Shown piece after piece: positions 46,166 to 56,514 of a DNA stretch of 64,000 nucleotides (positions are counted from its first letter, which is position 1; each line of letters begins with the position of its first letter). The position numbers were made by a program, and so were the translations under genes. The notes below the pieces were generated by a model. It was not told the origin of the DNA and made no database searches. It saw nothing but the letters and a program-made list of their open reading frames with translations. This stretch comes from Cepaea nemoralis (lineage: Eukaryota > Mollusca > Gastropoda > Stylommatophora > Helicidae): assembly GCA_014155875.1 (NCBI GenBank), contig JACEFZ010021366.1, positions 107,367 to 171,366 of the forward strand, read 5' to 3'.

Positions 46166-46394
46166 GCTAGGTTGTATATATTATGTTGTATCGTCTATGT
46201 TGTTCTTCCTAGAATGTACCAGCTATGTTGTTTCAACTATGTTTTATCGGCTATGTTGTATCGGTAATGGGAATGTGTGCCTAATTATGTTGTCTGTCCT
46301 CTTCACTACAACATGTGTATATTTGCTGGTGTATGGAGGGAGAGTTTTCCGCATCCCCCCTCCCCCGAGCTCTGGATTGCAGACTGTATGCCCA

Positions 46395-46500
46395 AACCAT
46401 CGCCACATAATGTGCCATCATCATCAAGTGCCTCTTAAACTGACGTGGGCGATCATGCTTCTCCTCAAGCTGTGATCTCACAATGTGGCCAAACAATGAC
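46395..46500 (-). mobile_element. RTE LINE 3' end
   Basis: The minus strand ends DHSLRRSMIAHVSLRGT-stop, followed by ATGATGATGG, the standard terminus of the family. Only ~30 codons are recognisable. The following 46,500-47,030 has no feature I can support. Confidence 0.65.
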
Positions 46501-47029
46501 TACTGTGTGGTTATGACGTCTGTGTTAAGTATTTGTCTGTCTGAGCCTCTATCATCATGTTCATAATTGTTAGCAGCCCACTGCGTATTCAGCATTCTTC
46601 CATACACCCACATCTCTGGGGCCTGGAGTGGTTGTTTTGCTAGTTGACTCCTTGTCCAAGAACAACAGCAACATATTAAAACGCGTTCTACCCTTGAAGG
46701 GACATTTGCGTGGTCAGTGGTTAGCTGATGACAGTGATATGATGGAGGCGGTGAACAGTGGTCAGTGGTTTGCTCGTGACAATGATGTGATGTAGGCCGT
46801 GAACAACTGGTGTTAAGGTCATACCCAAACACTCTGTCCTTGAATGTTTATTGAATTCATCAACACACTAGTTGACAAGTGGGCCATGTGAGTAGCCAGG
46901 CAGGTGAACTATGTTGAAAAATAATACATACACAGTTTCTGGTTTGCACTATCTAAAAATAAAATTATTTGTCAATTCATGTACTTAATGACTCTCCCAC
47001 CCCCAATTTTCTTCCCCTCTCCCCCCTCC

Positions 47030-47215
47030 CTCGTATAATACCAATACATCCATCTTATTATTCAAGCTAAGGCCCATTTTTTCACCTTCTGTATCTATCG
47101 TTTTATGTAGCTCCTTTTGAGGTGTTGCAATAAACAGGGTGATATCAGCATAACGTGTTATTTATATTATGACCCCCAGCCGCGTTTCCTGACATGTTAT
47201 CTATAATCTCATTAT
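47030..47215 (-). mobile_element. RTE RT palm fragment (YADI)
   Basis: The minus strand reads NNTRYADITLFIATPQKEL and GEKMGLSLNNKMDVLVL, matching 'NNLRYADDTLFIATSQKEL...KKGLSLNIKKTEVMVI'. The second catalytic aspartate is isoleucine and there is at least one frame change. The next ~1 kb (47,215-48,240) has no repeat or gene I recognise. Confidence 0.65.
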
Positions 47216-48844
47216 AAGCTCATTGTGTAATGAAAACAAACAAAGAAGCAGTAAACATCCGCATCGACATACTTTGTGCTCCAACATGTTTTTACATGGT
47301 TGTTGATTCTCAAGTCGACTCCGACTGTGTATTCATTTCGTCCTGGGTAAATAAGTTTGTGTTTATCAACATATGTAATCACACACACGCCATAGTCGAT
47401 TCCAGCCGTTACTACAGAAGGACTTCCTGCTAAGTGTTAGACTTCCGTGGGTATCACGATCTACACATTCCCGCAGTGTCAGCGACGATGTACATCATAT
47501 TCCAGCCAAAGTATCATTGATGTTTTCACACAGTTTGATATATAACTCTGTAGCATGCACCTGACGAGATGCAGCGAAATATGCCAGGCAAGAAATCGTG
47601 CAATATTTTGTTTATATGCTCTTCCTTAAGCAGCTGGCCAGTTTATTTCATTAATACCTAACCTATTTATGTTCAATCTATCCATTTTATTCTCGCCGTT
47701 TTCCAGCTTTCATTTTGTCCCACGTACGAATGTATACATTACTTTTAACATTTAATTTGAACACAATAACATGATAATGTTCGGGTATCAAAGTAGCACA
47801 TGATGCTCCCTATCGCACGTGGTGATTCCATTGCAATCTTCATTAACGTTGTTAACTAATCCAATTTGTTGAGAAGCACAATTAACTATGGATACATACA
47901 ATAGTGGTTTCGTCTTGCCTTCCGCCGATATTTGTTTGATTGGTTCTTCTTCTTCGTTCACCTTCATACGTCAATATAAATAAATGCCAAAACGCAGCGA
48001 CCTACTTAAGCTTGTTGATGTCCTCAAATGGAGAGGGTGTAGGCCAAAATATATTATACTTGACTCTGTTCTGTATATTTTGGACACTCCTGCAACACAT
48101 GTTAACTGTTATTTTACCAATTGCACGATTGGTTACAATCATCAGTATCTTCTATCTTTAGTTAAAACATATGGTTTTCAGCCTGTTGTCGTCTCTTCGT
48201 AGTCTGAAGATTGTAACTTCTTCTTTTCGGTTGAGTTGGTAATATGCATAATCTTTCGGGAACCGGGATGCTCTGATTTCCACTTCGTTCTATAATTGCT
48301 TTTTATTAATCTCTTGATCTCATCATAGGTTATGTCTATATCAGGCTAAAGTTGTCTTCCCACTCCCTTTGCCAATCTGTCCATCTTTCGGCTTCTTCAT
48401 TTCCAGGTATGTCGCAATGACAAGGAATCCATTGTATTTAAACCCTGTTGGATTTCTGGTACAGTTGATGTTGTGCTGCCCTTATGTCTGCTAGTTCTGT
48501 ACTGTTTTTGCTCTTTGGTGTTGAAACAACTGACTTCGCATCCACAGAAAGAGCCATTTGTTTCTCTTTTGTTTGTGTCGATCCAGAATATTTCCACAGC
48601 ATTGTGTGAAGCTCCAGTCTCTGCTCTAAAGTTACTTGAGAATTTCCCAATAGCCGCTGGCTGTCTACTTTGCTCCATGTGTTAGATCTAGCAGAATTCC
48701 CCCACCTCCATTTTCTGTTGAGTTTTGTTGCTGATCCGTCTGTATGTAATTGAGTGAGCGTGCTACTTGCGTATTGTTCTTCTACTAGTTTCATGTTGTT
48801 TTTCTTCTAATTGATGCTGAATGTTCTTTTTCTCAATGGCAATA

Positions 48845-49222
48845 ATTGTTTCCCCTATCATCTCAGGCGGGTGCTGCTGTCCCCTATCATCTCAGGCGGG
48901 CGCTGCTGTCTCTATGGCAAGAATTGTGTCCCCTATCAACTTAGGCAGGCGCTGGTGTCCCCTGTCAACTCAGGCACGCTCTGGTGTCCCCTATCAACTT
49001 AGGCAGGCGCTGGTGTCCCATATCAACTCAGGCAAGCGCTGGTGTCCCCTATCAACTCAGGCAGGCGCTGGTGTCCCCTATCAACTCAGGCAGGCGCTGG
49101 TGTCCTCTATCAACTCAGGTAGGCGCTGGTGTCCCCTATCAACTCAGGCAGTTGTTGGTGTCCTCTATCAACTCAGGTAGGCGATGGTGTCCCCTATCAA
49201 CTCAGACAGGCGCTAGTGTCTC
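48845..49222. repeat. 29-bp minisatellite, about 13 copies
   Basis: Unit GGTGTCCCCTATCAACTCA plus GGCAGGCGCT (29 bp). The first two copies have ATCATCTCAGGCGGG and one longer unit contains CTATGGCAAGAATTGTGT. It lies inside the minus-strand LINE, between its RT C-terminal part and its RNase H. Confidence 0.95.
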
Positions 49223-49239
49223 CAAACTTTACAAACAGT

Positions 49240-49455
49240 GGTTAAAAGGTAAGCGGATCGACGTCATTGCCCCGATATTCCTTTGAAAGCGTCACACAAA
49301 AAGCACGAACTCCGTTGCTCCAGCGACGACCCCCGGGAGTCTCCGAAAAAAATACACTGGTCTTGGCGACGCAGACCGGGGAACGAACCCAGGGGTAACC
49401 ACTTGGCCTCGTAGAACTTCTGGTCACCCAGCTGAAAGTCTATTTCCGTTATTAA
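49240..49455 (-). mobile_element. SINE family 2 inside the RNase H LINE
   Basis: The minus-strand head CTACGAGGCCAAGTGGTTA (box A-like) and CTGGGTTCGTTCCCC (box B-like) is followed by TCGTCGCTGGAGCAACGGAG and TTCGTGCTTTTTGTG, shared with 41,395-41,610. It ends near 49,240, directly beside the 29-bp minisatellite. Confidence 0.72.
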
Positions 49456-49819
49456 TGGGTTTAGCTGTTGATATGTCGAGTGTTGTTGGGTCTGTCCTAA
49501 TGTTTCATTTTGCAGCTTCGACAATGTTGCCTATGTTGTTGACACATAATCTATTCCAATGTATTAATAGGTGTTGTTTTCACGCCTCCAGTTATGATCC
49601 GCATTCATTGATTGTGGACATTTTTCTTTTCATGTGTGGCGTAAATGCAATACCGTATTCAAGGGCTGGCTTCATTCGTCCAGTATATAGCTTCCTGAGA
49701 ACTTCCTCACCTGCTCCCCATGTTGTACCAGCAAGATTTTTCCTGATCGCCGTGTGTTGCCTTGCTCTTGTTCGCGTTGTCTCAGTCTGTGTTTTCCATG
49801 TTTGGTTACGATCAAACAT

Positions 49820-50581
49820 TCTTCTTCTTCTTCTTTCGTTCGCTTGAAACATGTCTGCAACTGCAATGTCGTCTCTTGTATGAATCTAACAGTCTTTTTT
49901 AGTTCATTCAGCGGTCCATAGAGTTTATCTTCCACTGTTGTCTCTCTAGGCCAGAAGGGGTCTATTGTCAGGCCCTCTGGCTCCGCTGGACATCTGAGAT
50001 GGACCTCCATTATTTGTGGTTAGACCATTACGAGGCATAAGGCCCGGCACTGCACCTGTCTGTGAGACCAGAGCAGGGCGAGCACCATAACATGAAGCAG
50101 TTGTCGACATAATTCACGGCGTTATTGCGTGGCAGCCTGATTTCTGTGGTGCGCCTCCTGGCTGGCTGCCTCCGTCTTCAGCACCTATCTTTTGCAAGAG
50201 TAGACTATGGTCTTACTCGACACACGAACACATAATCTTCCTTTTACTAGAATTTCAAAACTATAAACTTTACTTGGAAATTGATGGGCGCCACCATTTG
50301 TAACAATGACGTAAACAGGCTTCCCCGATGGCAACGCAATATCGATACATACATCTGATCAAGAGAATAGGCCAGTAAAGCCGATTATACACATTCCAGA
50401 TCCCAAACGGAAACACCCACATATTGATGTATCAGAAATGGAAAACTTGAACGTTAGCAAATCATCTCTTCATCACGAAAACTGTATCAATGTTACTTGA
50501 AAATATTCAATTCATGGGTGCCGCCATTTGCACCGTGACGTCACCTTGACTCCAGCACAAAACATGATTCCAAGAAAAGTC
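49820..50581 (-). mobile_element. 762-bp retroposed unit of unknown family, 9-bp TSD
   Basis: Flanked by perfect 9-bp ATCAAACAT (49,811-49,819 and 50,582-50,590). Taking it out joins the host LINE as LDVMFDRNQTWK. In sense (minus) it has two ~85-bp similar segments 230 bp apart (50,544-50,460 and 50,314-50,230), each with a TGACGT(C/A)A-like site followed by AAATGGYGGCRCCCAT, then a 54-codon frame MSTTASCYGARPALVSQ... (50,110-49,946; G/S/N/P-rich), an overlapping frame with YGPLNELKKTVRFIQETTLQ (coiled-coil-like), and a (GAA)n end. This resembles a LINE 5' UTR with an ORF1 start, but I recognise no family. Confidence 0.72.
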
Positions 50582-51244
50582 ATCAAACATGACATCTAGC
50601 TATTTTGTGCTTTCCTCCTCACGCACTATTTTCCCGTTCGGCAATAGCTTAGTTTGCCGTAATGTATTTGAGAGGGCGAAAACCGTGTATGTTGTTCTCT
50701 CCTCACTGATCTTCACCGGCCATTTTTTGACCACACCTCTAGCATTGATAGCTTATTGCATCCTGTTGTTAGCTGTATTAATACATCCTTCAGTAGTCCA
50801 TATGGCTCAGTCGTCTGCATAGATAGAGGTGTGTACTTTGGCAGTGAAGTGTTCTGTTATGTCTTTTATTTATGCAAGGAAAAGAGTTGGTGAAAGAACT
50901 TCTACTTGGGGGAATATTTTGTTGCAACATTTTCTTCCTGGTTTTCCATGTACTTTTAGCCTGTCATTTCGGTTCTCAATGTTGTGGCTGATCCATCTAT
51001 ACATTTTCCCCACATACCTGCATTTTTCGTAATTTCAGTCCCTCATTCCATACATTATTCGATACATTATTAAATAGTTGTTTCTAAATCTACCTAGACC
51101 GCTAATGTGGGCGTTTTCTCTTGAAAGGAATACTCTATATTCCGTGCCATGTAGGTTATTTGACCTTCTGTGGATCTGGACTTTCTTAATCCACCTTGTT
51201 GTAGAGTTAAGATACGTTTACTTCCAGACACCACAGTAGCCTGT

Positions 51245-53563
51245 AATTAATCATGATTAAGGAGTATGTAGTAGATATATCGGCATTGAATCAACCAGAA
51301 ATAAGTCAACTATACCTAGTTGAAGTCAAAAATAGATATGATGGGCTAATCATTGAAAGTATGCAACAATATCGACGTGAAAATCCCGAGGATAAAATTA
51401 ATACAAAATGGGAAAGTGTAAAAACCAGTATTTATAATGCAAATACCACCTTGCCAGTGAAGATTAATAAGAAAAATCAATTATGGATAACCAATGAAAT
51501 CTTGAGTACAATGTCTCAAAGAAAGAAAGCAAAGAACACTCCAGAGTAAATGGTAACAGACAGAGAAATACGTCACATGTGCAGAGTTGCCAAAGAGGAG
51601 TGGCTGCAGAATCATTGCAAAGAAATAGAGGATCTGGAAATAAAACATAACTCGAAAGAATTACATGAACATATAAAAAGATTTACAAAGAAGAAAAATA
51701 ATATAACAGGAAATGGTTGTATCAGAGGAAAAAATGGAGAAATTATAGTTAATAACACTGACATAATAAAAAGATTAGCAGAGTACACATACGATTTATT
51801 CTGGGACAACAGGGTAAATAGACCAACATTGTATAATACTCAAGATGGACCAAAAATACTAACGGCTGAAGTAGAAAAGGCTATTAAAAAGATGACAGAA
51901 GGAAAGGCTGCATGTCCTTACAAGATAACAACAGAGATGATAAAATCCCTATCCAGCTTTGGCATTGAAACTATCATCACATAATTATGTAATGATATAT
52001 AATACTGGGTACATCCCAAGGATTTGAAAACATCCAGTTTCATCACACTACCGAAGAAGCCAAGAGCTGTTGAGTATGAGGATTACAGAACTATTAGCTT
52101 AATGAGCCACATAACTAAGATTCTACTCAAGTTCATACAAGAAAGAATTCAACATAAAATAGATGAGGAAGTAGCTGAAGAACATTTTGGGTTCCGCAAA
52201 AACAACGGCATCAAAGAAACAATTATCTGTATGAGGATGTTAATTGAAAAATATATAGAAGTTCAAAAAAGTGAATATGTTTGATTTATAGACTGTTTGT
52301 TGTGTTGTTGGATGAAGAATGACTTGCGCGATGACTTGGATTAAAGTGAGGAAGAGTTGCGCAATTCGTCGACCTCACTCTCTCGCCTGAGTCCATCTGA
52401 GTCCAGTGGCAAGACAAGTCGAGACGACTGGAGACGAATACAGGTGCAGTGGATGACCAGGGCGCTCTACGTGCCTTGCCGTGCTCATAGAGTACAAGAA
52501 AGCTTTTGATAGAGTACAACATGAACGACTAATTACGTGCCTTCAAGATATAGGAGTAGACGGAAAGGACATCAGACTTATTAGTAACTTGTACTGGGAA
52601 CAAATGGCGTCTATTAGATGCAGTAATAATTATTCGTGGCCTATAGAGATAAAAAGAGGAGTACGGCAGGGATGTGTACTGTCCCCAAGCCTCTTCAAAC
52701 TATACACAGAAATAATTTTTAAACGAGTTGAAATGCCTGGACTCAACATCAATGGAAGAATCATAAACAATCTTAGATATGCTGACGATACCGTGTTACT
52801 AGCAGAAAGTGAGCAAGAGTTGCAAGACCTAGTGGAAGAAGTAAACAGGCACAGTGCAGAATGTGGCTTAGATATTAACATCCAAAAAACAAAAACTATG
52901 ATAATTAGCAGTGAAAAGGAAAGGTCATCAATGAACATCACAGTAAACGGGCAGATACTAGAACAAGTAACAAGTTTCTCTTATCTTGGACATATAATAA
53001 CAGATGATGGCAGAAGTGAAATGGAAATCAAAAAGAGAATAGGAATGGCCAAAAATGCTTTCAACGGCATGAAATCAGTATTAACATCTAGAGAGATTAA
53101 TAACGCATTAAAAATGAGAATTGTCAAATGCTACGTATATTCAACGCTACTGTATGGCGCGGAAGCCTGGACATTGAACAAGCAACTAGAAAGTCGCATA
53201 GAAGCCCTGGAGATGTGGATATACAGACGAATAGGTCGTATTTCATGGAAACAAAAACAATCAAATGCAGAGGTCCTAAAAAAACTGGGAATGAAGAGAG
53301 AGTTGATGAAAGAAATAAAGAGGAGGCAAGTGAAATATTTTGCCCACGTTAAAAGACATGATACTCTTATAAAAACCATACTGGAAGGCAAGGTTGAGGG
53401 CAAGCGAGCAAGAGGTAGACAACGATACAAGTGGGAGGATAACATCAAAAGATGGACGAACATCAGCCTGACAGAATGTACAGTCAAGGCGAGAGACAGA
53501 CAGTGTTGGAGATCCATTGCAGCCAACCTTCATTGCGGAGATGGCATCTGACTGACTGATTGC

Positions 53564-53593
<30 letters not shown>
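51245..53593 (+). mobile_element. RTE LINE, nearly single-frame, 5'-truncated, (GATT)n tail
   Basis: From 51,253 to 53,551 one frame runs through the linker (DISALNQPEISQLYLVEVKN), KAACPYKITTEMIKS, DLKTSSFITLPKKPRAVEYE, DYRTISLMSHITKILLKFI, EEHFGFRKNNGIKETII, YKKAFDRVQHERLI, RQGCVLSPSLFKLYTEII, NNLRYADDTVLLAESEQELQ (YADD codons 52,778-52,789), TSFSYLGHIITDDGRSEMEI, KCYVYSTLLYGAEAWTL, VKYFAHVKRHDTL, KRARGRQRYKWEDNIKRW and DRQCWRSIAANLHCGDGI-stop, then GATT repeats. Only four in-frame stops (51,547, 51,982, 52,000, 52,282) and one 191-bp insertion interrupt about 700 codons; there are no frameshifts. The endonuclease is missing through 5' truncation. The best-preserved polymerase in the window. 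Confidence 0.9.
52295..52485 (-). mobile_element. 191-bp GC-rich SINE-like insertion
   Basis: Interrupts the RTE LINE between FI and EYKKAF. Flanks TATAGACT (52,287-52,294) and CATAGAGT (52,486-52,493) agree at 6 of 8 bases. Removing 199 bp (insert + one duplication) brings the host exactly back into frame. On the minus strand it ends in CCAACAACACAACAAAC, an A-rich/CAA tail, and starts GAGCACGGCAAGGCACG. No TIR and no clear tRNA boxes. Confidence 0.7.
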
Positions 53594-53597
<4 letters not shown>

Positions 53598-53639
53598 TAG
53601 TATGCTTAGTAAGGTGGAGAAAGAAATGTTTCATATGGA

Positions 53640-54034
53640 ATGGCTCACCTTGCTTCAGAGGTCACAGATTGTGAAAATTGTATGGACTTTTTTGCCCTGG
53701 CCATTCGGTGGTGCGATGGAATGAACAGGCTGATAGGCTGGCAGGAAATGCACCTCTTGGTGGTAGATTACCATGGAAAATTCAGAGGTGGTCGTGCGAG
53801 TGTGGGACCAGGTGGAGAAGGTGGGGGAACAGATTGAGAACCCGTATGTGGAAAGGATAAGATTGCGAGAGGTTAACAGGAATTCTGGTAGAATCATAAA
53901 ACTGAAAGGAAAGACCAGGAGACCTTTCAGTCAGATAGCGGTGAGAACGATTAGTCTTATGACTCTTCGCTGGCTGTTGAACGAGGGGGCGGAGCGCGTA
54001 TGGGAATGTTCTGAGTGCAGTGATGTCAGTTCTT
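53640..54034 (+). mobile_element. LINE 3' fragment with RNase H end
   Basis: The plus strand reads (in alternating frames) VTDCENCMDF / CPGHSVVRWNEQADRLAGNA ('CPGHAGVRGNERADRLAG', end of an RNase H domain), then NSEVVVRVWDQVEKVGEQI, RPFSQIAVRTISLMTLRWLL and WECSECSDVSS-stop. Same family as 41,969-42,225. It lacks a microsatellite tail and abuts the minus-strand LINE at about 54,035. Confidence 0.75.
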
Positions 54035-54477
54035 AGCTCACCTCAGTCTAATAATGCGTTCCATTAATTTCTCTACACATCTGAGTGGACTGATAGGTCG
54101 ATAACCATTTGCTTCTATGAGGTCATTGTTCTTCTTTGGGACCTGTATTAATACATTTTCATTCCATACTTGTGGGACTATACCTCTCATCCAGCTGTTA
54201 ATTTAGCACTTTCAATAGTTTCCTATCGGCATCAGTATTTCATTTGTACGTTGTGCTTAAAAAGCCTTTGCCTGAAAGGACAGACCCTGAAAGGCAGCAG
54301 GGGGATAGCTGTGATGTACTATTTGGCATTTTTCACCTCACTAACTCGCCTTATTTCAATGGCCATCGTCTGTTTTGGCTCACGGCCATTTAATCAACTC
54401 ATTGGTGATTCATCTCTGTACTTAGTGGACTTCTCGACCCTCACGGGCGTCTGTGACGAAGGAGTAGTCAACGCGAT

Positions 54478-54620
54478 TTGCATCGGTCGTTAGAAAGCAA
54501 TGGTAAACTACTGAACGTAAGAAAACGAAAAGAACGTAAACTGTGCCTAGTAAATCAGACGCAGACAAAACAGTTGCCACGTCCTGTAGAGAACACGCAA
54601 CTAATGTACTTCACCATCCG
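54478..54620 (+). mobile_element. SINE family 1, 5'-truncated
   Basis: GGTCGTTAGAAAGCAATGG, TACTGAACGTAAG, then a duplicated AACGTAAACTGTGCC and TTGCCACGTCCTGTAGAG match the family body. No tRNA head. Beyond it, 54,620-56,050 contains no repeat or gene I can name, apart from a 33-bp tandem duplication (GCCCCTTGTTCCAGGACCC...) at about 55,796-55,862. Confidence 0.6.
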
Positions 54621-56049
54621 CCACCCGGTGGACGCGCCTGCCAGTTGCTCCTAACCTGGGTATATCTGAGTATTTCATGAGAATTGTATCCTTACCAGTA
54701 ATCGAATACACTTCCTGTGGTGTTTTTATAACAGAGAGTCTGATCTCCTGGCCACCCACATCTTCTCAGTATACTGAAGTCAAGAATACCCATACCTCCT
54801 CTATTACTTGTAACACTTTGATATCAAATGTGGAATTCTTTGAGGCATTTAACACAGTTCATAAATAAACACACATATATTGCTTGGCGATCATGGAACT
54901 AGAAGAATCCACAAATCCCTACTGCATTCTTCTACTTCTAAACAATACATGGGTGTTTATTTATGAATTATAACAGTTTGCCACATAAGCATATCCAGAT
55001 GTATCTGTGTCCACACTGTTTATTCCTGTTGCCCAGTATCTAGAGAATGAAGGTAGTTTCTATGTTTCAGTTGTTCTGTTGTTGTGTTGATATGCTCCAC
55101 ACATTTCATCTGTCATTGTCTTATGTACAACCTCGAGTAACAACCTGCCGCTATCAGTACCTCAGCTTTTGTTGTCTTCTCTATGGCTCTATACACAATA
55201 TTCTGAACATCCTCCTCAAAAGGATGCCGGACAGCATAGACACAGAAAATGAGACAGCAAATCTACATCATCCCCGGGGAATACCCCTGCATTCATTAAG
55301 AAATAATATAGTTAACACGAATGTTCAATTTATACACTCAGACCATATATCGTCCTGTACGACGAGGGCACGTTTCAGCCAAGGATTCTTTTATTTATCT
55401 CCTATCTGTCGAATAAGCCGACTCTCTTCCCACCCTCCCCCACCTCTCAGCTTATATTCACATTTATAACCCAAATGCATAGAACATGATGCATATATGT
55501 TAAGAGTTGTATATAAGGAAATTAAACATGCATTCTCTGGGGGAAACAAACATTACTGACGACGAAAAAGATTACAGGTTGTTAACAACCATTCTAGGAT
55601 GTCAGAGTGTATGGTATCCATATGCTGATACACATCATGATATTCATCATACAGCCGGCCCGTCGCAGAAGTCCACTCCCATCACTTCCCGCCGACAAGA
55701 CGAACATCGATCTGTTCCCGCTGTTCTGTGTCGTGTATTTCCATGCCCAAGCATGCTGCCAGGTCCTGTATCCGTGTTCTTGCTCGTCATCCATTGCCCC
55801 TTGTTCCAGGACCCACGCCTTCCTTCTCTGCCCCTTGTTCCAGGACCCACGCCTTCCTTCACGCCTTGTGAGAGCCTGTGGCGGTGACTATGTTACTTAC
55901 CTCCCACACAAGCAAAGGGGTCTGCTTCATTTGAAGTCTCCAGCTCGAGGTTGCTCGGTATATGGTGCTAGCCCCACACTTGTATAGACCAATCGGCACC
56001 AGGTCTATGATGTGGTCAGTATCACATCAGTCGTCCTTTCTTCCCAGAA

Positions 56050-56205
56050 TATTTTCTGAAACCTATTCTAGAATTTAGCGACAGGGGGGCCCAGGACAAG
56101 GTTGTTAAATAATCACTGTCTCGCTGGGATTCCAACACATGACACCCCCCCCCCCCCCCCAGGCGAGCAGGCTTGCATGACAGCCACTACGTTACCGCGG
56201 ATTTC
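56050..56205 (-). mobile_element. tRNA-derived SINE head and body
   Basis: The minus strand has CCGCGGTAACGTAGTGGCTG (box A-like) and GTGTTGGAATCCCAGCGAG (box B-like), with a poly-G run (56,143-56,160 as C on the plus strand) in the variable-arm position. It continues as AGACAGTGATTATTTAAC. Not a tRNA gene because of the poly-G expansion and missing acceptor stem. Confidence 0.6.
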
Positions 56206-56212
56206 ATCTCAA

Positions 56213-56489
<277 letters not shown>

Positions 56490-56514
56490 ATCTCAATTAG
56501 TCAACGTCATCCTA

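Larger units (their letters stand above)
43150..46280. repeat. Degenerate ~15-bp satellite, split into three parts
   Basis: TATGTTGTATCGGTTATG-type units with a period of about 15 bp occupy 43,150-43,498, 44,332-44,670 and 46,000-46,280, plus the short stretch around 46,170. The gaps are filled by a mariner derivative, an RTE LINE and a short LINE tail. Together the three parts are about 1 kb of one original array. Confidence 0.82.
48240..54260 (-). mobile_element. Jockey/I-like LINE with RNase H domain, broken by nested insertions
   Basis: In sense (minus strand, 54,260 to 48,240). Fingers: VWNENVLIQVPKKNNDL, NGYRPISPLRCVEKLMERII (54,200-54,035). Gap filled by plus-strand LINEs. Then LQQGGLRKSRSTEGQITYMA, IEYSFQEKTPTLAV and CGENVYRWISH-like (51,240-50,960). 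Catalytic IYADD-stop-AIWTTEGCINTANNRM (YADD codons 50,810-50,821). LDVMFD | RNQTWKTQTE, LAGTTWGAGEEVLRKLYTG, KPALEYGI (49,840-49,600). Gap with SINE and minisatellite. RNase H: LHTDGSATK (48,750), then QWIPCHCDIPGNEEAERW (48,400), the 'YTDGSA' and 'WIPSHC.IPGNE.AD' motifs. Stops and frameshifts throughout. The RT + RNase H order marks an I/Jockey-like clade, distinct from the RTE copies. Confidence 0.8.

Noticed and set aside
47984..48202. 72-codon plus-strand ORF
   Set aside because: Looks protein-like in composition but matches no family I know and is isolated.
55507..55987. Overlapping 126-codon ORFs
   Set aside because: No recognisable family; includes a 33-bp tandem duplication and has no exon signals.
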